A DNA stretch of 64,000 bases from positions 25,600,501 through 25,664,500 of the forward strand of contig NC_134704.1 of assembly GCF_043290135.1 (NCBI RefSeq). Direction: 5' to 3'. Both the position numbers and the translations under genes were made by a program. A model generated the notes under the pieces. The model worked only from the letters and a program-made list of their open reading frames with translations. It ran no database searches and was not told the DNA's origin. Positions 26,285-38,300 of the stretch are shown here, in pieces (the first letter of the stretch is position 1; the number at the start of each line of letters is the position of its first letter). This DNA is from Rhipicephalus microplus. Its lineage: Eukaryota; Arthropoda; Arachnida; Ixodida; Ixodidae.

Positions 26285-28683
26285 TTATATCGTGTAGCGT
26301 TCAATCTGCTTCGTGAGAATACTTGTCTCTTCCTTGATAAATGTAGCCACTGTCTGTGAGCACAAGTCTTTGCCTTCAGGTAGAGGAGCATCGTAGTCGC
26401 ATAACATGGCTTCCACTAAAGTAAGCACCAACTGACACTCCTGTTCATCGAGTTCGTCTTCACCATATAGAAAGAGCAAACTGTTCCACGCCGATCTGGA
26501 AAAGATTAGCAGGTGCGACAGCACACCGTAAAGTTGCAGACCACTTTGGTTTCACATTTCACAAGGACAACTGATAACGGGAAATCCGGGTTGTTTCAAT
26601 GTACAAGTGTGGCTCACCTCGATGCCTCAGGGTGAGACAGTACTTTCACGGCAATTTTACCATTCCATGTCATTCCTTCCATGGTAAAGCCGCAAGACTC
26701 GCTGTAATGCAGGCAATGTAATGCTGACAATTGGAATGGAATGTTTTTGCACTAGCAACTACAAAAATGAAAGAAGTAAATACCTCAAAATATTTCTTTC
26801 TTCCAGGAAAGAAAGTTTTGAGGAAAAATTAGGAATCGGTAGTGTCGTCCATGAGTGCAACTTTAACAGGTGCTCTGCAAAAGCAATATTGACATCGACA
26901 GTGAATGCAAGTATTTTTCATTGCAAGTACTAAATGGTTCCGGCGGTGATGCAACTGTTTATAACCTCAAAAAAAGGCATTGAAGCTGTAAATACAGCCC
27001 TTTGTGAAATTTTCTCACCTCTTGTAATAATGACCAGATCATTTGGGTTGTTGGCAAGCACAAAGCCGTACTCCAGTAACAGTTTCCTGTTGTCGTGTGA
27101 GCCATAACTAATGAAAACTTGCTCATTTGGCTGGTAGTTGTTCTTTGTTACAATTTCAAAATATGATCCCACAACTGCAGTTTGCACCTACGAGTGAACA
27201 AAAGAAGTGAAAGCACAAAAGAAAATGTAAGCCATAATTAAGATCCATTTAAATCGAAGCATTTTTGAAACTGCAAACGATAGTACCGTAACACCTGATA
27301 AATTAATCTGGCAACAACTTATCTTTTACAGGAGCATGCAAAGGGAACACTGAACATGTGCAGCATTCACATTTGCCTTTGCTAGTTTTTCATATGGTGA
27401 TGTTGCTGGATATCTGAATACTGTCATTAACAATGACATATAAATTGCCAAGATGGTAGCATTTGCGCTGTACAGCTGGGAAAAGCAACTCATAAGCAGC
27501 AATCATTATATGATATCTTTTTGAAAAATGGATGGTCACATTCAGCATGACTTACGCTGGCCTTCCAATGATGGTTCAAACAGTCCAAAAGTGGAGCTAG
27601 GGCACACTTGTCATTGTCCCAAAGGAAATTTCCAGTTTTGTGTTCACTAAAAATGCATCGCGTGTTGACAGCGGACCAAGCCCAAACAAACAGACACCAC
27701 GTAAAGTTCTCTGAAAGGCTAGCAAACAGCGAGTCGACATTTTCGTTTTCCTTTAGCAAAGCCCGCAACTTTAAAAAGGTGCCTCGAATCTTGGACACTT
27801 GAGTCTGTGCTTTGCGAAAAACGCTGCATGGCAGTTTGGCAAGAAGTTTGCTTCCAAGGTACACAGGTGTCGTGTATGTTGTCGGCAAGCTATTGATGAA
27901 GTAACGCCATTCTGAGTCATGTCCTCGGAGCTTTTCATTCATAAGAAAGAGTGTCAACACTTCAATAGGTGTGAGTTTCCTGTGATTCCTGTAAAAAAGA
28001 CGGAATCGTTGTGCACGTGTCACAACTGAAACAAAGCAGTCAGAAGAGTCACGCTTGTCTAGGAGAAGCGAAATTAGGCAGAACATTACCAACCTGATAA
28101 CAAAATCATGCAAGCTGCTTGTCAAAGCTGTCCCAGTGGTAATCAGGAGGCAAGTAGGCAATCTTAAAAAAGTATCGCCAGCAGACAGCATCTGTTGCGT
28201 TGCCAGCCCTCTGCCGGTTTCTGCAAGTACACAGGAAATACCCAAGTAAACAGAAGTATCCATCTCGCACAAACATCTCAATGCTACGACTTTTGGGTTC
28301 TGCATTGTTTATCATCAGATATAGACATACTATAGTCCTATAGTCTTTCAAGTAGCCAACTAAAAGCTGCACCAAACTGACAGCGCGAAAGTGTGATTAC
28401 AATCTTAAAGGTAAGGTTGCTGTTGCCCAGCTCAATCTTCTTTGAAACCTCATGTAGTGACGCAGAGTCATCGGTATGTCACTGCTTACAAGGATTAACT
28501 CATTACGGATAACTCCCTGCATGAAGTCTTACCGCGGAATTCTTTGACATACAACTGCGTGTGCAGTCGGAAGCCTTTTGCGGTCATCCACTTCAAAAGA
28601 TCCACGCTCGCATCTTCGGTGCACGAAACCTGGTCAGCTCTCCGTCTCGCCTTTTTTCTGTGATTGCGTCCCTTCTTAGCCAT
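26285..28683 (-). CDS. SETD4: SET domain-containing protein 4 (lysine methyltransferase)
   Basis: SET-domain protein of the RuBisCO/SETD3-SETD4 class, which transfers methyl groups from S-adenosylmethionine to lysines. Exons in transcript order: 28533-28683, 28094-28220, 27556-27988, 27019-27187, 26784-26874, 26618-26701, 26285-26495. The 1266 nt give 421 residues; the human protein has 440. A basic N-terminus (MAKKGRNHRKKARRR) resembles that of vertebrate SETD4. Motifs in order: ETGRGLAT at 51-58 (SAM-binding GxG region), LFLMNEKLRGHDSEW, WAWSAVNTRCIF, CALAPLLDCLNHHWKAS with Asn231-His232, and VFISYGSHDNRKLLLEYGFV with the expected catalytic Tyr265. The C-terminal exons encode the helical RuBisCO LSMT substrate-binding-like region. 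Intron 2 is only 105 bp. The gene is head to head with GOPC. Confidence 0.93.
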
Positions 28684-29339
28684 TTTAATGAATCCTGAGT
28701 ACTAGATTGATAATGAGTTGAAGCGACATTACCTGGCATTATTGGAGCATGCGACGCCAGGGTATAACGTACGCAATTAGTTTAAATGTTGAAAACAACG
28801 ACACAAGCACGCCAAACCATGCCATGACGCCGCCATATCGTTCAGTATGTGTTCGGTTTCGTTTTCAGAATGGCCATTTACGTGCGCCTCGATTATTTTG
28901 GTAATTAGAATTCACCTCTTAAGTGGGAGTCTCTTCGTCATATATTGCAGCACTGTCACTAGTTTATTAGACTTATTATGCGTTATGCAAGTGCGTTTCT
29001 TTGCGATGATTGACTGAAATGAACGTTAGTTCGGAATCAATCCAAGCCGAGTTCGTTGCATGTTCCGTTTCGCTCGCGTGCAGAGAGGGGAAGCGGAGCT
29101 CGCGTTCTAGCTTCGGAATTTTCTTTTCCGTGGCACTCCACCGGTTCACCCTCGGCGGGTATGTTTCGCGTTTATGTTTCCATGACACGTGCGAGGGACA
29201 CCGAAAATCCACCCAGGCACAGGCCCTGATGGCGCGCGCCGAGTGAAACTTGCATGCCCTTTCCTTCGTGTTCGGTTGCCTCCCAAATCGAACGTCGCTG
29301 CTGAAACCGAACGTCTGTCGCTGTTGACGTCCATTCATC
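28684..29339. promoter_or_regulatory. Divergent promoter region between SETD4 and GOPC
   Basis: The 656 bp between the start codons of two head-to-head genes hold both 5' ends. The GOPC-proximal half (29030-29339) is CG-rich. A CCGCCATAT word at 28830-28838 resembles a YY1-type site, but that is motif similarity only. No TATA box is evident. Confidence 0.6.
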
Positions 29340-32300
29340 ATGGCTACGTCCGCCGTGGCCATGAAATGGCTTGAACTCCTGGAGAAAGAGTTTGACAGGG
29401 CCTACCTGGACTTGGACATTCTTTTGGGAGAGGTTGACGAAGAGCAATGCGACATTACCTACGAAGCCAGGAGGCGAATGTCCGCCCTCAGCAGCGCTTT
29501 CGCCCAGCTGTGTCACAAGGCGCAGACTGTGTTCGAAACCAACGAGAAACTGGAGGTGAGTGAACTCATTGCCTCCCGTTTCGTCATTTCAGGTAATTTT
29601 CGAGCACGGAAACGATGTCATCTTGCTTTCACGCGGGTTCTACGCGCGATCTCTCTCGATCGTTGTGATGACTTGGCGCTTTTTTACTCGTGTTTTCTTG
29701 TTAATCGCACATCCAGATAGTGAACTGATGACGAGGTGCTGCGTTCGTCACAGCACCAGCATGTGTGCAGTGACAGTAATTTATGTTTTGCAGCGCATAA
29801 ATTTATAGTTAGTTCAGGCTATTCAACTATGAATACTAGACTGGTCCACCGTAGAAGTGTTGCACGGCGAGCACATGTTGTATTCACAAATACACGTAAC
29901 TTTATGAGCTAGACTTCAGCTACCGATTTGTCATTCGCAAGCCCTGCCTTGCTAATGGGAGCCAGGTGTCACGAAAGCAGCCAAGCTGCTTTTCCGGCCT
30001 AGCGTCGAGGTGACGTTTTACGTTGAATGAATACGCCTCGACGAATTGATACATGTGTGTGTGCTTTGACTGAGCCAATTGCTCCCGCCTCTGCCTGCTT
30101 TATTAATTTGTTTACTGTGGAGCTGCTGTTAGGCTTTGCGTTATGCCGTGTGGCGAAGCCTAGAAGCAACACCAGAAACTATCATCATCATCAACCAGCT
30201 CGCGCGCTCACCGTCCTTTTCTGCTTCGCTCCCAGAACATGTGCGCCGGTTTGTCCGGTGTTGGATGCAGTATCTTTGATGAGTATAGAGAGAAAGAAAG
30301 AGGATCAAAGGAGTAGAAAGGGTCAGAGAAACACAAAGAGAGCAAGCATAACCATGCATGTTAGTATTTGGTGTAAGGAGAAGTGGAGGTGAGAAGGTGC
30401 AGTAAGGGTGAGGAGGATGTCAACGCCGCCAGCTCCGCTGCGTTCTCAGTTTTCGCACCACTGGTGCGTATAGCTGCCCCATTTGATAGATGCGAAGCAG
30501 CTCTTTGGCTAGCCTGTGTAACGCTGTCCCTCCGTACACCACCACTGCGCATGCTCGCGTCTCGTGCCGGCCCAAGAAGCAGTAATTCGTGCAGGAAACA
30601 CCCCTCAAAAATGTCGCTTCCCTCCCCCACTCCCGCCTCGCAAGGCTTATTTATGCAGGCAGCGTCTGCTAGTAAAAAAAAAAGTGCCGCCATATCCACG
30701 AAGTGAATGATGATGAGTGGGCGAAGCTCCGGAGGTAAACCTGGCAAACCATGAATCCTCTGTACATTTTGCCCACTCGATTTTATTACATCGCTCCCCC
30801 TAGCGTACGTCGCCGCACTAAATCGAACGATTGCCTTCAACCAATGACACGCGCCATATGTGACATCATTCCTATTTTATAAGATCTCGCGTCGTTCATC
30901 AACTACAAGTACCGCTTTCTAGTTTATAACATCTTGCATCTTTTCATCATCAGCTACAAGTACCACCATCTAGTAAACACTACAAGAACTAAACGAGAGG
31001 TGGCTACATACAGGAGACGGTACCGCCATCTAGTGAACACTGCAAGAACTAAACTAGAGGTGGGGCTACATACAGGGGACGGTACCGCCATCTAGTGAAC
31101 ACTGCAAGAACTAAACTAGAGGTGGCTACATACAGGGGACGCACAGCCCACGCCCTAAGGAGCTTCGCCCCTAAAAAACGACTGCAAGACCTTCTAGCCG
31201 ACACCTAGCCGAGCCCACTAACACGCCGCATACAAAATAAAGTTTATTCCTCCTCCTCCTGCTCGCGCTGCACAACCGTTCACTGACCACTCCGTATATG
31301 TATAGGCGCGCATTCGGAATTCAGTCATGGGCGTCTTTGTTTTCGCTTTATGTGCGCCAGCGTCACCGCCAGTGTAAGCGTTAGCGCGCGCTGATTCGCA
31401 TCTGCACATGGTTCTCTTTAGCGGGAGATGATCTAATTTTTTTTCTTCTTTGTTTGCCTTCTAATGAGGTGCCGCCATCACCGTTAAAAGTGTGTGTAAA
31501 CATTATTATACTAAGATGAACTCACTACAGCATAAGGTAAACGTCTGAGCGCTACATGTAAACGGCATTCATGCAGAAAAGAACGACACGGGAATACACA
31601 AGCGCGCCAGATTTCGCGCTTGTGTTTTCCCGTGTCGTTCTTTTCTGCATGAATGCCGTTTACATGTAGCGCGCAAAAGTTTACATTATGCACACCCAAC
31701 TAGACCCTACCCTGGCTCTTCTATACCGCATAACCTTTTGGGGACTTACTAGAAACGCCCTATGTCTGGCAGTGCTTTGGCTGCCAACTGGTGCCTGTTA
31801 TTTCAGAACCGAATCGCGTATAATCGGCTACGTGCATGATGTCTCAGAATCGGCCGGCCTTTCAGATATGGCTGAAATGCTCCGTAAGCTATCAAAGATC
31901 TGCGTAGCTGGGCTTTTTACAGTGTGTGTTTCAGGATCTAGAGCGCTCTTCTTAGCTGACCGTAAAAAAATCGATTGATTTAATAGATTAAAAAAAAATT
32001 CGTGTTGCTAAATGCCGTCGAGACGCTTGAATAGTCGAAGCTACAATACGTATGTGGCAGTCAGGTGTGGCAACATTTAGATCATCTGGCAGCCATTAAA
32101 TTAGAATTTAAGGACACTGAAGAGAAAGATTTCTCGCTAACGAGTAAAATATACTTTCACATTACTAAAGCACCACTGTTACCGCGAGGAGATTTCATGA
32201 GAGCGTAAACGCCCCCCCCCAAAAAAAATGCGGATGGCGACGTCACCTTGAAGTTCTCGCACCAGCTCGACGTGACGTCACAGATTTCGACGGCGTCTGA

Positions 32301-35300
32301 TAGGTTGCGTAATTTGCTTATCGGTGGAAGAAAAATTGATCTGTGTTTTAAGGGAAGCAGAGACATCATGGCAAGTTTCGGGAAATTTTATTGAGCCGTT
32401 AGGGTAGAAATATGGGAAAGGACTCGAAATTCGCGACGCCATTCGGGTGACGTTATTCCGACGTTAAATTTTAAAAATTGGAACTTTGATCCTCACTTTC
32501 TGTTCTCGTAATGCAGCAGTCATCGCAAAATTACCGGTAGTAGAGTTCTCGAAGAAAATAACTACTTTCATTTCTCTTGCTTATAAAAGCAACAACGATG
32601 CGTATGCACAGCTTGCATTATTGCGCGCGCCGCAGAAAATCTACGCGACCACACATGCGCGTTGGAACACATCAGCGCACGCTGACGTGTTCCACGCGCA
32701 TGTGTGGTCGGGGCTTCGAAGCTCGCTTGAGAGGGCCTTGCATGCGCTTTTCGCTCTCCTGAGCTTCTTGGAAACGGTGACAGGTTCGTTCGAAACCTTT
32801 AAGCGTGTACGCAGACAACGTTCAGAGGTTGACGGCCGAACATCGCGAAGCTTGCCTCGTTTAAAAACGGTTCGATACTCCGATTACCGAAATTTTATCC
32901 ATTTCCAAAGAGATCATCCCGCATGACTTAACTAGGTCAACTATAGCGCGAAACGTTCGAGATGGTTGCAAGGACTGAAACGGCGCCTGCGTTAGATCTC
33001 GATACTTTGTCTTTACATGTGCCGTCATTCTTCCACGTGATCTAGATATTTTGCCATCTGAACGTGCCTTCTTTCGGGGCCTTCCTTGGACAGCTATAAC
33101 ATTCGTGTCGAAGCCACACATTTATTGTATTCTCTTTGCGAAGAAGCTGTGATTTACGAATAGGGATATGTGGTGCAAAAAAAAAGAGAGAGAAATGTGG
33201 AACTGGAAGGGCCCACGTCGGTTCCTCGCGTCTTCGATCAAATTTTACTTTGCATCACATATTATTCGTAAACTTCGCCCCAACACAGTACTCTATAATA
33301 ACATCAAATTTATTTTTGAGTCGCTGGCATCACAGCTTTCCGTTTTCTTTGTCCATTTCGTTTTCGCTGCGCGCTCAAAAGTATTGTGCGTGCCAAACAC
33401 GTGGTCCAGTAGCACGTGCCCACTTTTCCCGATTCTTTGCGCGCGTCTACTCACGCTGTACTTGCGTGTGCATTCTGATAACACCGGATAACCTTTACCG
33501 CCACTCAACAGTCATTCCTTGTATAGTGGCGACGGTGGGTACCAGCACAAACGTCCGTAAACGCGACCAAGCCTATCACCGAGTCTTGTCGCCGTCTATT
33601 TGAGTGTCTCGTCGTGATAGTCGTAGTCCTGCGTTGCCGCTGATGCCGCAACGCCACTGGCGCCGCTCGAGCTGTACCGAGTCCTGCTGTCGGTGGAAGG
33701 CGCTGTCTTGGCCGAAGGCGATGGAAGCGGCGTCGTAGCCACCATCACGGCAGCAGGGGACGCGCCGGACGACGGCTGTTCCTTGCAGTCGGACCGGCGG
33801 TCGCCAATCAGTTTGCGCACCTCCGCGAGCGTCGTGTTGCCCGCCGCGAATACCGCGCTCACCGCACGCCTGAGGAGCGCCTCGACCTCGTGGCTGTGAT
33901 CTTGGAGCTCGTCGCTGATGCGCTGCGCGTCTCCCAGGGAGCGGTTGCGCATTTCGAGGATGATGCGCTCGAGCAAGTCGTACAGCTGCACCTCTTCCTC
34001 CTGGATTCGGTGGCAGGACGAGATGAACGAGTTCTGCGCCACGAGCAGCGTGGCGAAGCTCTGGTCCACCGTGGCGCCCAGTTCGTCGATGCGCTTCTCG
34101 AGCCCCTCGCTGAGGAAGCTGAGCCGCGGTTCGATCAGCGGCAGCGGCTCGATCTGTTCGTGCAGCTTGCGGAACTCCTCGCGCACCAGGACGCGGGTGC
34201 GGTTGCCCTGCTCCACGGTGTCCTGCAGGGCGCCCTGCCGCAGCTTTTCGGTGGTGCGTCGCAGCTCGTAGATGCCGTTGATGACCTTGCGCGTGTAGCT
34301 CTCCACGTCCTGGTCGATTTCGCGCAGCTGCTCGCCGCCCACGTGCACCATCTTCTCGACCAGCTCGGTCAGGTTAGTCACCTGCAGGCCAGGGTATTTC
34401 TTACGTTACGTGCGCCATGTAAACCCTATGCACCTCTAGTGGAGTATATACTACACGCTCTATAGTTGGGTATACCTAGCCGGGAAGTTATCGGGAAGGA
34501 GAACAGAGGTGCGCTATATGGCGCTCGCTACAAGAGCGCCAACAGTCTCGTTACTGAACGGAGATGGGGAGTATACACATCGGGAATAAAAGGAAGTGCT
34601 GGGACAACCCCAACCATCCTTGACTTCGCCTATGTTGCTGAAGCCTAACTGGTGCTTCTTTCGTAATTCACTTAAAAAACAGCGCCAATAACGAGGGACA
34701 AGAGAAAGAAGGAGACAGACAGCGGCACTGTCTGTCTCCTTCTTTCTCTTGTCCCTCGTTATTGGCGCTGTTTTTTAAGTGAATCATGTCGTACCAACTC
34801 GCCCAAGCAACCACGTTAGCTTCTTTCGTAAGGGTTGCAGAAAATAACAGCCCTTCCTTCTTTAATCAACCACTTCGCCCTCTCTCAGAATGAGGAAGAG
34901 ATGAATATATGATGAATCATGGCGTGCACTCGCCTGTTCCCAGCCGGGCGCATCGGCCGACATCGCCTGGCAGGACGATGCCGCCTGCTGCGTGGCGTTC
35001 CCCTGCTGCTGCAGCGCGCGTAGCATGTTGTTCGCCGTGAGCATCTCGTTGCTGAACAGGTCCATCTTGGCGTCGGCCCGCTTTATGACGTCGGCCACGT
35101 CGACGCGCAGCACCGTGGCCGTCTGTCGTTGCGCGTTGTCTGCACGCTCCGCCGTTTCGGCCAACCGCGACAAGTCCGCCTGGAGCCTCGCGCGGACCTC
35201 GTCTCCGCGAGCCATTTTCTTGAGTACGTCGTCCGAGGCGTCCTGCAAGTCGCGCTCGAGCAGCTCCAGCTTGTTTGCCAGCCGGTCGGTGCGTACGTCC

Positions 35301-38300
35301 AGCTTATCCTCCAGGATGGACAGCCTGCGCGTGGGGACACAGAAATGGGCTGACAACGGATGGAAAGATTGTCTGTCCCTCATAGCGACTCAAACGAACC
35401 CTGTTTTTCTCGTGAAAGGTGGAGTTGTATTTTTATTTCTTGATTGAAACTAGTGCACGCGGTCAACAATTTTCCTGTTATAGTATTTAAATGTTGTTAA
35501 ATATATTACTCCGTAAAAATGTACATATAGGTCTGCGTTATTAATAAGTACCCAGTAAAAGTGGTGCTGCATTCGCATGACGTAATGATCCCATGCTCGT
35601 CAAACCGTGCACGCAGTTTCCGGGTAGCTATAGGATTTTAGAGCGACGTGGTTTTTCTGCCTACGATTTCTCTCGGAAATTACGTGTATGCGAGTCGCAT
35701 ACACGTAATGACGTTTCCGGTGACTTGGCTTTAATCGTAATGACGATGGGACAAGCCATATACGACTGCGACACAGGCGCAACCAACGTGTATGGAACAA
35801 GGTTTATTGAACAGGTTCAATGCCGATAACCTTGAGCGCAGGGGCTCGCAACGTGGTATCAATACGGATAAGCTGCTTAAAGCTACATCGTCTCATTGTA
35901 ACGGCTTGTTATTTTCAAAAAATAGTTGCAAAGCCCAGAATAAACGTGGTTGAGCCTGGTTACAGCAAATCCTGCGAAAGCACGACGACAACAGCCTGCA
36001 CTATAGTCGCCATGCAGGAAGGCCACCGGCGTCGCTGTCAACTCTTGGCGTTGCTGCATGAAAGGGCTCATCCGTTTTCAGAGCCTTTCATGCAAAGAAT
36101 ATACTGCTCATAAAATAACTATACGTGCTTTTGGGATTAACTATACTGCGGCTACGAACACTACGGAGGGTAAGCCGCGCCGAAGAAAAACTGGGTCGAA
36201 AAAGTTCAGTCGTCGGTCCCTTTAATTGGTGACGCCATTATTGGGCTGCTCGATATATCTATCAACTTGCCGCCGGTCGTCGTGTACAACCTCGGAGGTT
36301 GAGGGGTCGTATCCCACCGGCTTCCGGCCGTCTTTCGTTACATTTTCGATTCCCGTTGCTCCCGCGATTACCAGACCTGCAGAATCTGCAGGAGCGAACC
36401 TATGGAACCTGCAGAAGCGATGCAAGGGCCCTAGCGATATGTTATCAAAATTTCAGCATTTACCCGCAAGCACGCATCAGCACACTCCTCCAGTCTACAA
36501 ATAACTCCCGCTATGCTTTCTTTAGCTTCATTATCTCAATGTGTAGGCTAGTCGCTTGCGCACAACTTCACGGATCTCTCGAATGCCTTCACAAAGCGGA
36601 TTTATAAAGAAAATTAAATATTCGAGGTGTTATGCATATCACGCAGATGATCACGCGCTGTTCGTTCAATATTATCTGAAGAATTCGACTTGTTCCCGAC
36701 GTTCGGGCGAGCTATGCGTGATCAGCGATTCATGCTTTGTTATGCTGCAGTGATAGGCGGTACGGAGGTCTAGAGGTAAAGGAGGATGGCGCAACCCCCC
36801 TGCCATCCCTGAAATTTCACAATTTCCTATGCAGAAGCAATAATTTACAGTTCGATCAGAAAAGTCAGGTCCCGCGCATCCTGTAAAACGGCCTTCATGA
36901 TGTTTTCAGACAACTTTTGCGCGTTACGTACTTATATTCTACAGTGATCTCACGGCAGTGAAAGAAAGGCTGCCTGCGGGCTGGATGCCTTTCTTTCCTA
37001 CCCTGCGGATGCAACCCCCTGCAAAATGTTCTGCAAACGCCCTTGATAGGCGTCAGTGAAGCGCGCAAGCAATACGGTTCTGCGATAGGACATTTTTGTG
37101 TGTGGGCGTGTGTGCTTGTGGCGCAGTTTTAGTTTTTGTTAACAAGGACCTCACTTGTTGTTCAGCTTGTCGGAAAGCATGTCGAATCGGCGGCTCAGAT
37201 GGAAGGCATCCGCGGCCCCTTGCTGCTGCTGCTGTGACGACGATGCGGCGTCTTTTCCGCGACCGCTGAGCGCATCCTCGACTTTCTCTAGTCTCACGTC
37301 GAGTTTGGCCTCCAGCCTACCCAGTCGGCTGTCGAAGGATTCCAGCTTGCGTAGCACTTGTTCCAGCGACAAGTCGAGTCTGGTCAGCTGACGCTCCGAC
37401 CCGAAGGCGTCCAGGCCTCGCAACCGGTCGTCGATGGACGTCAGCACCTGGACCGCGCACAGAACGAAGAATGCGCTCAAGGCTGAGTTTGCTAAAACAC
37501 GTTGGTTTGCATCTATGAATTGTGAGTAAGCGCGGACAAGGACGTAGAAGATAACCAACACGAACAGAGAGCTACTTTCAACCGATTTTCGCACGAACCA
37601 ATAAATATATGCCGAGCGAGTGGAAATAGCAGAGACAAAAAGAACGTTTTGTGGATTCATTGAAGCGAGCACGTAGTGCGATGCACTATCGCGACATAGG
37701 AAAAAAAAAATCATGGATCTGGAGTCCAAGGGAGGTTATGCAGGCGAGTGAAGTTGCGAGATCAGCAAGCACGGGCATTAGCCATCCTTCCATACCGCTT
37801 TCTCAAAAAGAGTTTCAATACCTAGATTTGTCGCAGTGTTGTGAATTTTTTGCTTTGTCGTTAGTGCATTGTACGCATGCTCTGCTCAACGATGTGAACC
37901 TACAAAACGCCCTTTTGTTCTTGCTTTTCCGCTCGCTAGGTATACATTTATCGGTTCGAACGAAAATAAAAGATCAGTTGAAAGTAGCGCTTTGTGCCAG
38001 TTCTCTTCTACATCCTTGTCTGTTCGCGCTTATTTACAATTCATGCGATCAGATTTGGGTGCACGCTAAAGAACCCCAGGTGGCCGAAATTTCCGGAGCC
38101 CTCCACTGCGGCGTCTCTCATGATCATATGGTGGTTTTGGTACGTTAAACCCCCACATATCAATCAATATCAACACTTCATGCGAGACTGGCCGTGACGC
38201 TGTTTTGCTGAAGTTCCACCCGTGAATAAACTTCACCATGCAGGAACACGAAATCCATAATCGCGCAGTGAAGGCGACAGTTATAGTTACACCGTGCAGG

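Noticed and set aside
33890..34465. Plus-strand open frame of 191 codons
   Set aside because: It is the shadow of the GC-rich minus-strand exon of the nested gene; it has no signal of its own and the minus frame splices in phase.
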